Positions 35,874 to 45,480 of a DNA stretch of 50,138 bases are shown here, in pieces. The notes below the pieces were generated by a model. The model did not search any database and was not told the DNA's origin. It was given only the letters and a program-made list of their open reading frames with translations. The position numbers and the translations under genes were made by a program. The stretch comes from an uncultured Dysgonomonas sp. (GTDB lineage: Bacteria > Bacteroidota > Bacteroidia > Bacteroidales > Dysgonomonadaceae). How positions within the stretch are numbered: the first letter of the stretch is position 1; the number at the start of each line of letters is the position of its first letter. The stretch lies in assembly GCA_900556485.1 (NCBI GenBank), contig USOX01000018.1, forward strand, positions 1 through 50,138. Direction: 5' to 3'.

Positions 35874-38800
35874 TTAAAATTTAAGATTAGCACCAAACAT
35901 TAATACTCTTGCTGCGGGATAATAGCCAAGATCAACTCCTTTGGACCATGGAACACCTGCCGAATATCCAATCTCAGGATCCATACCCGAATATTTGGTG
36001 AATGTGAATAGATTTTGAGCTGTTACATACAATCTGGCTTGACCAAGCGGAAGTTTTGGTATAAGATTTTTAAAATCATACCCAAATGTAACATTCTGTA
36101 TTTTCAGATAATCTGCGTCTTCTACATGAATTTCTGAAAAATAATTCCAGTTAGGATGACTAATATTTGTCAGACGAGGTAGATAGTTTGAAGTTCCTTC
36201 TCCATGCCAGCGTTCAAATATCTGTTGTGTATTGAAAGCTCGAATAGAACGTGCAACCTGATGCCCGAAAGCTCCATATGTTGTTATAGATAAATCTGCG
36301 CCTCTCCATGCAAAATTTAAGCTGAAACCCATCGTCAGTTTCGGATGCGGATTGCCTATTTTGGTTTTATCACCTTCATCAATTACTCCATTCCCGTCAT
36401 GATCTACAAAAATAACATCACCTACTTTTGCATTATTTAATTTTACAGGTGTATTAGCCAGTTGCTCGGCATTTTGAAATACTCCAGCTGTTTTATATCC
36501 GTAGAAGTAGCCTATCGGATATCCTACTTCGGCACGGAATATTTCTGATGTCCCATCAATTAATACATTTTCTGGACCGTAAATGATACGTTCATCATTA
36601 TCTATAGACAAGACTTTATTGCTATTGGTTGCAAAATTCAATTTGACGCCATAGTTGAAGTCCTGAATTCTGTCATTCCAATTAAAATCGACTTCAACTC
36701 CTTGATTTCTAACACTACCACCATTTATCATTGGTGGATTTGTTCCCCATGTATCAAGTCCGGGAGCTTCTACTAACCAATCTGTAGTTTTTTTTCTATA
36801 CCAATCTAAGGACACACCTAACCGAGAATTAAGAAAACGTGAATCGAATCCAATATCTATTTGGTCTGAGGTTTCCCATATTAAATCAGGATTTGCCAGT
36901 CGTTTAAGATAAGCTCCCACGTAGTTCGCATCTTTATCTAATCCGAATCCATAAGGTGCATTAAGGCTTATTTGAGAGGAGTATAAAAAAGATCCGATAT
37001 TACAATTACCATTTCGTCCCCAACTTGCTCTCAGCTTAAAGAAATCCATAAAATCTGTAGTAGATTTCATAAACTCTTCGTTCGTTATTACCCAACCAGC
37101 TGAAACGGAAGGGTAATATCTCCATCGATTACCTTTGGCAAAGTTTGAAGAACCATCAGTACGTAGTATAAATGAAGCCATATAGGTTTCTTTCAGGTTA
37201 TAATTTGCACGTCCGAAGAAAGAAGCTAACGCACCTTCACTCCATCTGGAACCTGTTACAGACTTCATATTTCCTGTAGTGTTTTTGGTATTATCAATCC
37301 AGGCATAATCGAAATTTCCCGGGAACAAAGACTCAGCATTTGATCCCCCTACAGACTCACCATTTCCTGATTTCTCTAATGATTGACCTAGCATAATATC
37401 AAAATTATGAACATCTTTTAGTTTGAAAATATAGGAAAGCGTGTTATCTAATGTCCAGCTCGAACCATTCCATGCAGATTGATTTACTTGATCTACTGCA
37501 TTGCTATTAGTTGAAGATAGTTGGAATGCAGGTACGTATTGACGATATGTGCCATCTTCCTTTTTATAACCATAACTACTTCTGAATTTCAGATTCTTAA
37601 TAGGTTGTATTTCTATGTATACATTTGCTAATAAAGAGTTTGATTTATTCTTATTCATACCTCTTTGATAGACCATTGCAGCTATAGGATTATATGTACT
37701 TGCTTCAATATTCCATCCATCTTCTAGTTTATTGGACTGGTCGTAAAATCCTCCATCTTTGTTGTATGCAGGCATCAAGGGCGAGGTTGTTAACATATTT
37801 CGGATATCATTCCAGTAAATATCATCAATTCCGATACCACTCTTGAGTTTCTGTGTAAATGTCACATTTTCTCCGATTTTAATTGCATCAAAATCTTTTA
37901 CTTTCAGGATGACATAGTCTGAATTTATACGTGCAGTATATCTCTCATAACTAGGATCTGCTTGCTTTCCCAATGTTCCATCTTGCGATGTATAGGAAAA
38001 GCCTAACGAATATGTGGATGCATCTGTTCCTCCTGTTAAATTAAGGGAATGGCTATATGTAAGAGCATTTTTATTTCGAATCTCTTCCATCCAGTTGGTT
38101 CCGTTAAACGTTCCATCCATTATCTGTTGATAGATAACTGGTAGCCTTGTGGCATAATCGAACGCTGGTGCCCCTTCATTAAAGTTCACTTCATTCTGAA
38201 TGGCCATATATTGTTGCGCATTTAGTGGGGTCAGCATTTTGTATACATTCTGAAATCCGTAATAGGTATCATATGATAGTGTGGGTTTGCCATGCTTCCC
38301 TTTCTTTGTAGTAATAAGTATAACCCCATTACCGGCTCGAGCTCCATATATTGCTGCTGTTGCCGCATCTTTCAGTATATCTACTGACTCAATATCCGAT
38401 TGATTCAAATTATTGATGTCTGCTCCGGCCACACCATCTATAACATATAAAGGTGTTGCATCTCTGGTTGTGCCCAGTCCACGAATATTTACTTTATAAC
38501 CTTCACCTGGCATTCCAGAGTTTGGTGTTATATTAACTCCTGGCGACTGGCTTTGTAGTGCACCTAATACATCTGTGAAGTTTAATCTTTCTATATCTTG
38601 ACCAGATATCTGAACGGTAGCTCCTGTTATTAGTTTCTTTTTTTGAACTCCATATCCCATGACAACAACTTCTTCTAAAGATAAACTGTTCTCTAACAGA
38701 GTTACATTAACTATTTTTTGTGAACCTACGACTACTTCTTGAGAAAGAAAGCCTATAAATGAAAATACCAATATATCACCAGATTTTGTATTAATCTCAT

Positions 38801-39038
38801 ATTTTCCATCAATATCTGTCATTGTAGCTTTGGTGGTACCTTTAACAGTAACAGTCACACCAGGTAAAGGAAATCCCTCTTTATCGATGATTGTTCCTGA
38901 TATAATATCATTTTGTACAGAAACAGAGTGCCTTGCATTTCCATCATTTTTGTTTTCATTAACACTGGCCTCGGCATTGATAGAATATCCAAGCATACCG
39001 AAGAGACAGCACAAGATTAGAATGGTTTGTGATCTCAT
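35874..39038 (-). CDS. SusC/RagA-type TonB-dependent outer-membrane transporter
   Basis: The frame is open from 39092, but the ATG near 39038 gives a proper signal peptide (MRSQTILILCCLFGMLGYSINAEA) and a 1054-residue protein. It has a carboxypeptidase-regulatory-like domain (SGTIIDKEGFPLPGVTVTV), TonB-box-like EEVVVMGYG, the SusC plug (YVIDGVAGADI, ILKDAATAAIYGARAGNGVILITTKKG), and a beta-barrel ending GANLKF. It takes up oligosaccharides with the SusD encoded 11 bp downstream. It lies 111 bp after the ADP-ribosylglycohydrolase-like gene. Confidence 0.93.
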   Translation of the reverse strand: MRSQTILILCCLFGMLGYSINAEASVNENKNDGNARHSVSVQNDIISGTIIDKEGFPLPGVTVTVKGTTKATMTDIDGKYEINTKSGDILVFSFIGFLSQEVVVGSQKIVNVTLLENSLSLEEVVVMGYGVQKKKLITGATVQISGQDIERLNFTDVLGALQSQSPGVNITPNSGMPGEGYKVNIRGLGTTRDATPLYVIDGVAGADINNLNQSDIESVDILKDAATAAIYGARAGNGVILITTKKGKHGKPTLSYDTYYGFQNVYKMLTPLNAQQYMAIQNEVNFNEGAPAFDYATRLPVIYQQIMDGTFNGTNWMEEIRNKNALTYSHSLNLTGGTDASTYSLGFSYTSQDGTLGKQADPSYERYTARINSDYVILKVKDFDAIKIGENVTFTQKLKSGIGIDDIYWNDIRNMLTTSPLMPAYNKDGGFYDQSNKLEDGWNIEASTYNPIAAMVYQRGMNKNKSNSLLANVYIEIQPIKNLKFRSSYGYKKEDGTYRQYVPAFQLSSTNSNAVDQVNQSAWNGSSWTLDNTLSYIFKLKDVHNFDIMLGQSLEKSGNGESVGGSNAESLFPGNFDYAWIDNTKNTTGNMKSVTGSRWSEGALASFFGRANYNLKETYMASFILRTDGSSNFAKGNRWRYYPSVSAGWVITNEEFMKSTTDFMDFFKLRASWGRNGNCNIGSFLYSSQISLNAPYGFGLDKDANYVGAYLKRLANPDLIWETSDQIDIGFDSRFLNSRLGVSLDWYRKKTTDWLVEAPGLDTWGTNPPMINGGSVRNQGVEVDFNWNDRIQDFNYGVKLNFATNSNKVLSIDNDERIIYGPENVLIDGTSEIFRAEVGYPIGYFYGYKTAGVFQNAEQLANTPVKLNNAKVGDVIFVDHDGNGVIDEGDKTKIGNPHPKLTMGFSLNFAWRGADLSITTYGAFGHQVARSIRAFNTQQIFERWHGEGTSNYLPRLTNISHPNWNYFSEIHVEDADYLKIQNVTFGYDFKNLIPKLPLGQARLYVTAQNLFTFTKYSGMDPEIGYSAGVPWSKGVDLGYYPAARVLMFGANLKF

Positions 39039-39149
39039 GTGTTTAAAATTTAAAAGGTTAGATCTTTTCCAGACGCTTCTGGAAATACGCATATTAGATT
39101 TAGTTTGTTTTTTTAGAGTCTATCAGAATTGTCTATTCTAATTGCTAGG

Positions 39150-40685
39150 TCATTCAAGATGTTTTGTTTGTACAGGCTTGTCAGAATATATTATATAATC
39201 CCAGGTCCTGAGACGATAATCATCATTGGGAGCATATTCTATTTTTACCTTATACTTACCCAGTGGTAACTGGTATTTCCAAAACAAATCGTGGCGACGG
39301 TATTTGTAGCTTAGAGGAAATTCTGCAGTTTCTACTTCTTCATCATTAATATATAATTTTGCGGTTAACTCACCATATGGAGCTTTCTCATGTTTTCTTT
39401 GTGCATCACCTCTTAGGACAAATCCTGTTCCTTCAAATTCAAATTCAATAGGATTCTTATCTGTGCTATAGAACTCTACTTTTTTGACAGGATACATACC
39501 TTCAAAATTTTGTTCGAGACGTACTGTTATAGGTTTTTGTGTTTTGATAGTAATATTGTCGCCATCTATTTTTCCTTCATTTTTTTCTATCATATATAAA
39601 GCATGCTTCAAGCTCATCTCATATACTTTATTTAAGGAAATGTCAGTATATTTAAAATTGATATCTTCGGCATCTTTAAGTCCCTTCATCCAATATTCAG
39701 GGATATTACTATAGCCTAAGATAGTCCCTAAGATACCTCCTGCTGTAGCCGGATTACAATCAGAATCGTATCCTGCACGAGTCGAAATATCTATAGTTTT
39801 GGTGTAATTACCTCTGCCATATAATAATCCTAATACAACATATGCTGCGTTTACTGTAGCATCAATGTTAAATGCTTCAAATACGCCATCGGGACAGCCA
39901 ATATCTTCAGAATGTTTTTTCTGAATTTCAAACCAAGTCTGGTGCCAGTCATCAGGATATTGTTTATGCCATTTTATTACATCAGAAATACACTTGTGAA
40001 ATTTGCTCTCTTGAGGAATTGTTTTTAATGCCTCATTAACAACAAACTCTATGTCGTCAGAGATAAACGCCAGGCTGTACATGGCTCCAACATATACTCC
40101 TCCATACCATCCGTCTCCCGAATTCATGATATGACCAATTTTATCACTTATCTCTGACGCTGAGTTTGGCATGCCTGGAGTCATCAACCCTGCATAATCA
40201 GCCTCTATCTGATAGTCGATGTCATCTGCATGTGGATTATTGAGCCAATGCCCGGGATCTTTCACTCCTTTTACAATATTGTAGCGTGCTACCTGATTAG
40301 CATGCCATAATTCATAGTCAGCATGAGCAAAAGCCAAAGCAAAAGAATCGACAGGGGCATCCATACCTACTCTTTCGAATACTTCCACAAAGGTCAAATC
40401 CATATAGATGTCATCATATATGCCAGGTCTTTCTATCATCACATCTTTTACATAACCTTCATACCATTCTATTGGTTGATAATCCTGTATAAAGGTTCCA
40501 TTGAATTTAAATTCTGTAGAACTTCCATAAGTTACGCCTAAAGCTTGTCCGGCCCATCCTCCTTTTATCTTATCCAGAAGACGTTCTTTAGTTAATGTTA
40601 CTTCGGAAGGAAACTCTTCAGTCTGTTTACAAGAGAATAATGCAAACAAGGCAAGAATAATCATTACAACTTTTTCATTCTTCAT
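39150..40685 (-). CDS. Lipoprotein ADP-ribosylglycohydrolase-family protein with C-terminal beta domain
   Basis: A 511-residue lipoprotein (lipobox LFSC, Cys19, followed by KQTEE). Residues about 30-370 are an ARH/DraG-type helical domain: KIKGGWAGQALG, an acidic motif DDIYM at 91-95 (usual form DDTxM), and AGYDSDCNPATAGG at 304-317 with D307 and D309, equal to the second metal motif. Known members remove ADP-ribose from proteins or hydrolyse ribosyl bonds using Mg2+. The last 130 or so residues look like a beta-sandwich (VRLEQNFEGMYPVKKVEFYS), perhaps carbohydrate-binding. Its start overlaps the ribokinase stop by one base (TAATG), so it plausibly releases a ribose-type sugar outside the cytoplasm. 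Confidence 0.82.
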   Translation of the reverse strand: MKNEKVVMIILALFALFSCKQTEEFPSEVTLTKERLLDKIKGGWAGQALGVTYGSSTEFKFNGTFIQDYQPIEWYEGYVKDVMIERPGIYDDIYMDLTFVEVFERVGMDAPVDSFALAFAHADYELWHANQVARYNIVKGVKDPGHWLNNPHADDIDYQIEADYAGLMTPGMPNSASEISDKIGHIMNSGDGWYGGVYVGAMYSLAFISDDIEFVVNEALKTIPQESKFHKCISDVIKWHKQYPDDWHQTWFEIQKKHSEDIGCPDGVFEAFNIDATVNAAYVVLGLLYGRGNYTKTIDISTRAGYDSDCNPATAGGILGTILGYSNIPEYWMKGLKDAEDINFKYTDISLNKVYEMSLKHALYMIEKNEGKIDGDNITIKTQKPITVRLEQNFEGMYPVKKVEFYSTDKNPIEFEFEGTGFVLRGDAQRKHEKAPYGELTAKLYINDEEVETAEFPLSYKYRRHDLFWKYQLPLGKYKVKIEYAPNDDYRLRTWDYIIYSDKPVQTKHLE

Positions 40686-41665
40686 TATATACTAGATTTA
40701 TTTATGGTTTGATAGTTTATTAATTCCTTCTCTAAATTATATTGAGAGTTTAAAAATTCCATTACTTCTTCTTTACGTGGGATTGAAGGCTGTGCTCCAA
40801 GTTTAGTAACAGATATCGCTGCAGCTGCTGTAGCATATCTTACCGAATCAATAATATTATCAGTATCCATTAAATGCGCAATGAAAGCACCACAAAATGT
40901 ATCACCTGCTGCTGTAGTATCAACAGATATAACATTATGAGCTTTAATGTATTCCTTGATATTTTTAGTATAGATATAAGCTCCTTTTGCGCCCATTGTC
41001 AATATGACTACATCAGGTCCTTTTTCAAATAAGTTTTCAGCTATAATTGGAGGTGTAGAATCAGTAAATTTAATTCCCGAAATTATTTCTGCTTCGGTTT
41101 CATTTAGTATGAGGATATCTATTTGACTTAAGATTTCAGCCTCTATCGGTCTTGCTGGAGCAGGATTAAGAACAACCTTCACTCTTGCTTGTTTTGCATA
41201 TTTTATCAATTCGGTGACAGACTGGTAAGGAATTTCAAGTTGTAAAAGTAAAACTTTGTATTGTCCTATTTTATTTAGAACTATATTCAGTTTTTTATCT
41301 TTGAAAACTCCATTTGCTCCTGGTGCTACAGCAATACAATTTTCCCCATTATCTGCAACAAAGATGAAAGCAATTCCTGTCTGGCATTCTTTTTCTAAAA
41401 AAACATAATCTGTATTTATACCGTTTCCCTCAAAATATGGAATCAAGTTATTAGCATAGGAGTCTTCACCTAAATTGGTTGCAAATGTTACATAACCTCC
41501 CGATCGTGCTGATGCAATAGCCTGATTGGCTCCTTTTCCGCCATAGGCTGTTGTATAGATAGCCTGACCAACAGTTTCACCCGGTGCTGGGAGATGAGAA
41601 ACTCTGATTATTGTATCGATATTGGTGCTACCTACTACAAGTATTTTCGCTTTAATATCTTTCAT
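40685..41665 (-). CDS. rbsK: Ribokinase (PfkB family)
   Basis: A 326-residue cytoplasmic kinase. It opens KILVVGSTNIDTIIRVSHLPAPGETV, has the substrate-binding GGKGANQA at about residues 43-50, PAPARPIE near the hinge, and the PfkB signature VDTTAAGDTFCGAF with the catalytic Asp. It phosphorylates ribose or a related pentose with ATP. The DTTAAGD variant is normal for the family. It is 13 bp downstream of the sugar transporter gene and overlaps the next start by 1 base. It is the intact copy next to a damaged paralogue at 42722-43584. Confidence 0.9.
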   Translation of the reverse strand: MKDIKAKILVVGSTNIDTIIRVSHLPAPGETVGQAIYTTAYGGKGANQAIASARSGGYVTFATNLGEDSYANNLIPYFEGNGINTDYVFLEKECQTGIAFIFVADNGENCIAVAPGANGVFKDKKLNIVLNKIGQYKVLLLQLEIPYQSVTELIKYAKQARVKVVLNPAPARPIEAEILSQIDILILNETEAEIISGIKFTDSTPPIIAENLFEKGPDVVILTMGAKGAYIYTKNIKEYIKAHNVISVDTTAAGDTFCGAFIAHLMDTDNIIDSVRYATAAAAISVTKLGAQPSIPRKEEVMEFLNSQYNLEKELINYQTINKSSI

Positions 41666-41678
41666 AGTTCATTATATT

Positions 41679-42686
41679 TTATTTCCCCGCATAAACGATT
41701 AACCCCAAGCCCAATAAAAAGAAAATTATCATTAAGGTAAGTAGTGTGTTATTAATTTTAGGTCCACCTTTAAACTCTTTCCAGATAAATATTCCCCAAA
41801 GGGCAGCAATCATAGGTGCACCTTGTCCTAAAGCATAGGATATTGCAGCTCCGGCTTTTCCAGCAGCTATATAGCTAAATAGTGTACCAATGCCCCAAAT
41901 AATTCCTCCGAAAATTCCGACTAAATGTGTTTTGAAATTTCCCGAAAAATATTCCTTATATGCAACAGGTTCACCAACAAAAGGTTTTTTCATAACAAAA
42001 GTGTTGAAGATGAAGTTACTTGCAAGAATTCCTAAAGAGAAAATAAAAAAAGCGGAGTAAGGTGTAGCCATGCCGGGTGTTGGAGACTCAAAATTTTCCA
42101 AATCCATCGACGCTGCTACAAAACGATAAAACAAGGACATAAGTATACCCGCGCATATAGCTAATAGCAGACCCTTTCTTCCTGAACTTTTCTTTTCCCC
42201 TGTACTAATCATTTTTCCGGATGCAATACTATTGAGAATAATAGCAATAGCAACCAAAGCAACACCTCCAAACAGTGTAATAGGATCTCCTTTAGGTAGA
42301 GCAAAATAGTTGACAAATACTCCTATAATAAGGGCTAGACCTACTCCCACAGGAAAAGCGACAGACATCCCGGCTAACGAAACTGCAGCAGCTAACAAGA
42401 TATTGGCAGCATTAAAAATTATACCTCCAATAAAAGCACTCCAAAAATTGGAGCTTTCTATCTGTAGTATATCTTCCGTAAAACTGCGCCCGTACTCACC
42501 ATAGCTACCCAACGTAAATCCAAGTATGAGAGCCAGAATTACAATTCCAATTACATAATCCCAGTAAAACAATTCATAACGCCAATTTTTTGCTGCCATT
42601 TTTTGTGTATTCCCCCAAGAACCCCAACACAGCATCGTTATGATGCAAAATAGAATAGCAATGGAATATTTTTCTACAATAAACAT
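41679..42686 (-). CDS. GRP/RhaT-like sugar transporter
   Basis: The frame is open from 42725, where its ATG overlaps the preceding stop. The internal ATG at 42686 (MFIVEKYSIAILFCII) is the more usual family start, giving 335 residues; both are possible. About ten hydrophobic helices and the segments MLCWGSWGNTQKMA, MSVAFPVGVGLALIIGV and SYALGQGAPMIAALWGIFIWKEF match the drug/metabolite superfamily sugar permeases (glucose/ribose/rhamnose uptake). Related permeases sit beside paired ribokinases in Bacteroides ribose loci, so inner-membrane ribose uptake is the best guess; rhamnose is an alternative given the GH78. Confidence 0.82.
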   Translation of the reverse strand: MFIVEKYSIAILFCIITMLCWGSWGNTQKMAAKNWRYELFYWDYVIGIVILALILGFTLGSYGEYGRSFTEDILQIESSNFWSAFIGGIIFNAANILLAAAVSLAGMSVAFPVGVGLALIIGVFVNYFALPKGDPITLFGGVALVAIAIILNSIASGKMISTGEKKSSGRKGLLLAICAGILMSLFYRFVAASMDLENFESPTPGMATPYSAFFIFSLGILASNFIFNTFVMKKPFVGEPVAYKEYFSGNFKTHLVGIFGGIIWGIGTLFSYIAAGKAGAAISYALGQGAPMIAALWGIFIWKEFKGGPKINNTLLTLMIIFFLLGLGLIVYAGK

Positions 42687-42721
42687 AATATCCAGTTTTT
42701 GTTGATAAATGAAATGATCGA

Positions 42722-43584
42722 TCAATTTATGTCTACTTCATAACGAAATGGAATAGCACTTTGTGCACCAATACGGGTTACAGCAATTGATGCTGCAGCG
42801 TTCGCAAAAGTTACAGATTCCATTAATGAATATCCTTCAGACAGATAAACACTCAATGCCCCACAGAAAACATCTCCAGATCCGGTAGTATCAATTGTTT
42901 CTACATCTTTGGCTGGTAACCACTGACACGCTTCGCCTTCTTTTACGAAAGCCCCGTTTTTTCCCATTGTAACAACGACATTTCCAACGCCTTTCCGACT
43001 AATTATTTGTGCAGCTTTATAGGCACTCTTTTCGTTTGAAACTTTTATTCCTGTAAGTATTTCGGCCTCAATACGATTCGGAACGATTGCATAAAGTTTT
43101 TTTATTAATTTATCGCTCAAAGGGCTGGCCGGAGCCGGCTTAAGTATGACTTTTTTTCCTAAACCATATGCCATATCTACAGCATATTCTACAGTATCTA
43201 ATGGTATTTCTAATTGAATAAGTATAGCATCAGCTTCTTTTATAGAATCAAAAGCTTTATTTATATCTTGTGGAGATAATGACATGTTGGCTCCTGCCGC
43301 AACGATTATACAATTCTCGCCAAATGAATCGATCGAGATTAAGGCAACTCCTGATGGATTTTGGTTGTCTGTAAATATATATTCGGTATTTATCATTTCA
43401 GATTTGTATGCTTCTAAAGCTTGTATACCGAATAAGTCATTACCTTTCCACCTGGGTTCATTATAAATGTACCTCCCAAAATCGTTTCTCCTGGCATTGG
43501 CAATCTTTGTGCTTTCACTGTCATATCAGTATTAGAGCTGCCAATGACTACAATCTTTTTCCGCTGATTGTATATTGTGTTCAT
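42722..43584 (-). pseudogene. Ribokinase pseudogene with internal frameshifting deletion
   Basis: Two reading frames together make one PfkB-family ribokinase. The N-terminal part, from the ATG at 43584, reads IVVIGSSNTDMTVKAQRLPMPGETILGG...NPGGK and then shifts frame. The downstream part (GNDLFGIQALEAYKSEMINTEYIFTD onward) continues to VDTTGSGDVFCGAL-like VETIDTTGSGDVFCGAL and a normal C-terminus. Compared with the intact ribokinase next door, about 21 codons are missing between NPGGK and GND, including the rest of GGKGANQA that binds the sugar. The loss is about 64 bases, giving a -1 shift. An internal ATG at 43396 could yield a 224-residue C-terminal piece, unlikely to be an active kinase. 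A sequencing error cannot explain so large a loss. Confidence 0.85.
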
Positions 43585-43699
43585 AGTACTAGTTTTTGAT
43601 GAGTGCAAGATAGTGGGGAATATAATGTCTTTTTTTTCTGTTTTATACTATATATATAATTTCAAATTTGTTATTTTTATATAAATATCTGTAAATAAG

Positions 43700-43729
43700 T
43701 TTGTTGTATGTTGTGTATTTGTATTTTTG
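43700..43729 (+). promoter_or_regulatory. Candidate promoter for the helical-repeat protein
   Basis: TTTG at 43700-43703 and TATTTTTG at 43722-43729 match the Bacteroidota -33 TTTG and -7 TAnnTTTG elements. They are 18 bases apart, about one less than ideal. The start codon follows 53 bases after the -7 box. Confidence 0.45.
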
Positions 43730-43782
43730 TATAAATTCAATGAATAAAATGAGCTGTAAAACATGAAAAACACATTAATTTT

Positions 43783-45309
43783 ATGAAGAAATTTGACTCA
43801 TTGGTTTATTTAATAAGTACATTATCTAAAGCCGAAAAGAAACAATTTGCTGTCTCATCCTCAAAAAGTGAAAGCTCTAAAGACTATCTCACGTTATATC
43901 ATTTAATAATTAAATCTAATTTCGCAAACGAAGAGTCAATAATAAAAGAATTCCGAAAAACCGAAAAAATGGCATCTTTCGACATTGCAGTTCATTATCT
44001 CTATGAAAAAATTTTGGATTCATTGGTGTTATTACGCAAAAAGAAAGATATATATTACTCTTTATTTCAGAAACTATCAAAAGCGGAGTTGTTATATGAG
44101 CGCTCTATGTTTCGAGAGTCTTTCGATATACTAAAAGATGTTATAGAAAAGGCCAGAGAAAATCAAGTTTATGAAATACTTCTTATGGCTACAAAACTGG
44201 AACTTGAATATTTGTTGCATTTGGACTTTCCTAACATATCCGAAAAGGAATTAACCAAAAAGCATTATCAGCAAGCAGAATCTATTAAATATATCCGGAA
44301 AATTACAGAACAGGCTTCGCTCTATAACTTGCTTAAATACAGACTTACATATAAAGGCGATATAAGGTCTAAGAAACAAGAACAAGAACTTAATGATTTG
44401 ATGATTAGTGAAATGTATATAGCAGCCTCATCAGGAAATGAGGAGAATATTTTTGAAATAACTAAAAAACATAAACTATTTCAAGCGAATTATTTAATGG
44501 GAATCGGAGATTCCTCTTCTGCTTTGCGTTCATTCCGGGAATTATCTGAATTGTTCGAAAGTAATACACAGTTTTGGGCAAATCCTCCTATCTATTATGT
44601 ATCTGTATTAGAAGGTATTCTTCGAAGTCTTCGTACTACAGGGAATTATGCGGAAATGCCATATTTTGTAGAAAAACTTAAACAACTGATGGGTAATTAT
44701 TCTTTAGAATTCAAGATTAATACTCTTTGTATAGCTTTTCAGTATGAATTATTCCCCTTTTTTGATAGGGGAGATTATTCAAAGTGCAGAGAGATAGTAA
44801 TATCATACAAAGATGATCTGTTTAATAAAGACTCTTGGCTGAATCCTATCAGAAAAAGTGAATTATTACTGTACACCACTTTGGTTTATATAGGACTCGA
44901 GGACTATAATCTGGCAAAAAAAACAATTAATTCGATAATGCTTGAACATAATATGGAATATTTGCCTATTATGAAAACTATACGCCTTGTTAAATTGATT
45001 ATATATTATGAATTAGGTGATTATGATTTTGTAAGGCATCAATCTCAATCAATTCGGAGAGGAATTTCGTTAAAAAAAGAGCAATCATTTCAGACTGAAC
45101 ATCTTATATTATGGTATTTAAATAAAGTTAATCTACCCATATTGTCAGACGAACGAAAAAAAATGCTGGAGAAATTGTATAAAAGATTTGAAGGACTCCA
45201 TAGTGATAAATATGAAAAACAATTACTAAATATCTTTGACTTCACTGCATGGATAGAATCTAAATTGTTAAGAACAAAAATGTCACATATATTAGATGCT
45301 AGAGGATAA
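43783..45309 (+). CDS. Cytoplasmic helical-repeat (TPR-like) protein, possible regulator
   Basis: A 508-residue protein with no signal peptide or membrane segment. It starts KKFDSLVYLISTLSKAEKKQFAV and is alpha-helical throughout, with repeated Tyr/Leu-rich helix pairs (LSKAELLYERSMFRESFDILKDVIEKA, DYSKCREIV). It resembles a group of large uncharacterised Bacteroidota proteins that begin with an LSxxEKxxF pattern; I recall these by appearance only. No helix-turn-helix is obvious. It is transcribed divergently from the ribokinase/SusCD locus and is the only regulator-like gene there, so a sensing or regulatory role is an inference. Confidence 0.65.
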   Translation: MKKFDSLVYLISTLSKAEKKQFAVSSSKSESSKDYLTLYHLIIKSNFANEESIIKEFRKTEKMASFDIAVHYLYEKILDSLVLLRKKKDIYYSLFQKLSKAELLYERSMFRESFDILKDVIEKARENQVYEILLMATKLELEYLLHLDFPNISEKELTKKHYQQAESIKYIRKITEQASLYNLLKYRLTYKGDIRSKKQEQELNDLMISEMYIAASSGNEENIFEITKKHKLFQANYLMGIGDSSSALRSFRELSELFESNTQFWANPPIYYVSVLEGILRSLRTTGNYAEMPYFVEKLKQLMGNYSLEFKINTLCIAFQYELFPFFDRGDYSKCREIVISYKDDLFNKDSWLNPIRKSELLLYTTLVYIGLEDYNLAKKTINSIMLEHNMEYLPIMKTIRLVKLIIYYELGDYDFVRHQSQSIRRGISLKKEQSFQTEHLILWYLNKVNLPILSDERKKMLEKLYKRFEGLHSDKYEKQLLNIFDFTAWIESKLLRTKMSHILDARG

Positions 45310-45480
45310 TTATAATTATTAAATATGAGCTAAAAATATAATATAATAATTTAATATACAGTTATATGTGAAAATATATTCCTAATTAATCTATTTTGTA
45401 ATTATTAATTATTATATTATTTTTGAAATTATCCAATATATTATTGTTTATCTTAGTCAAACATTTAATATAATCTAATA

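Noticed and set aside
43414..43608. Separate small gene upstream of a short ribokinase
   Set aside because: Both pieces align to one ribokinase across a frameshifting deletion, so they are one pseudogene.
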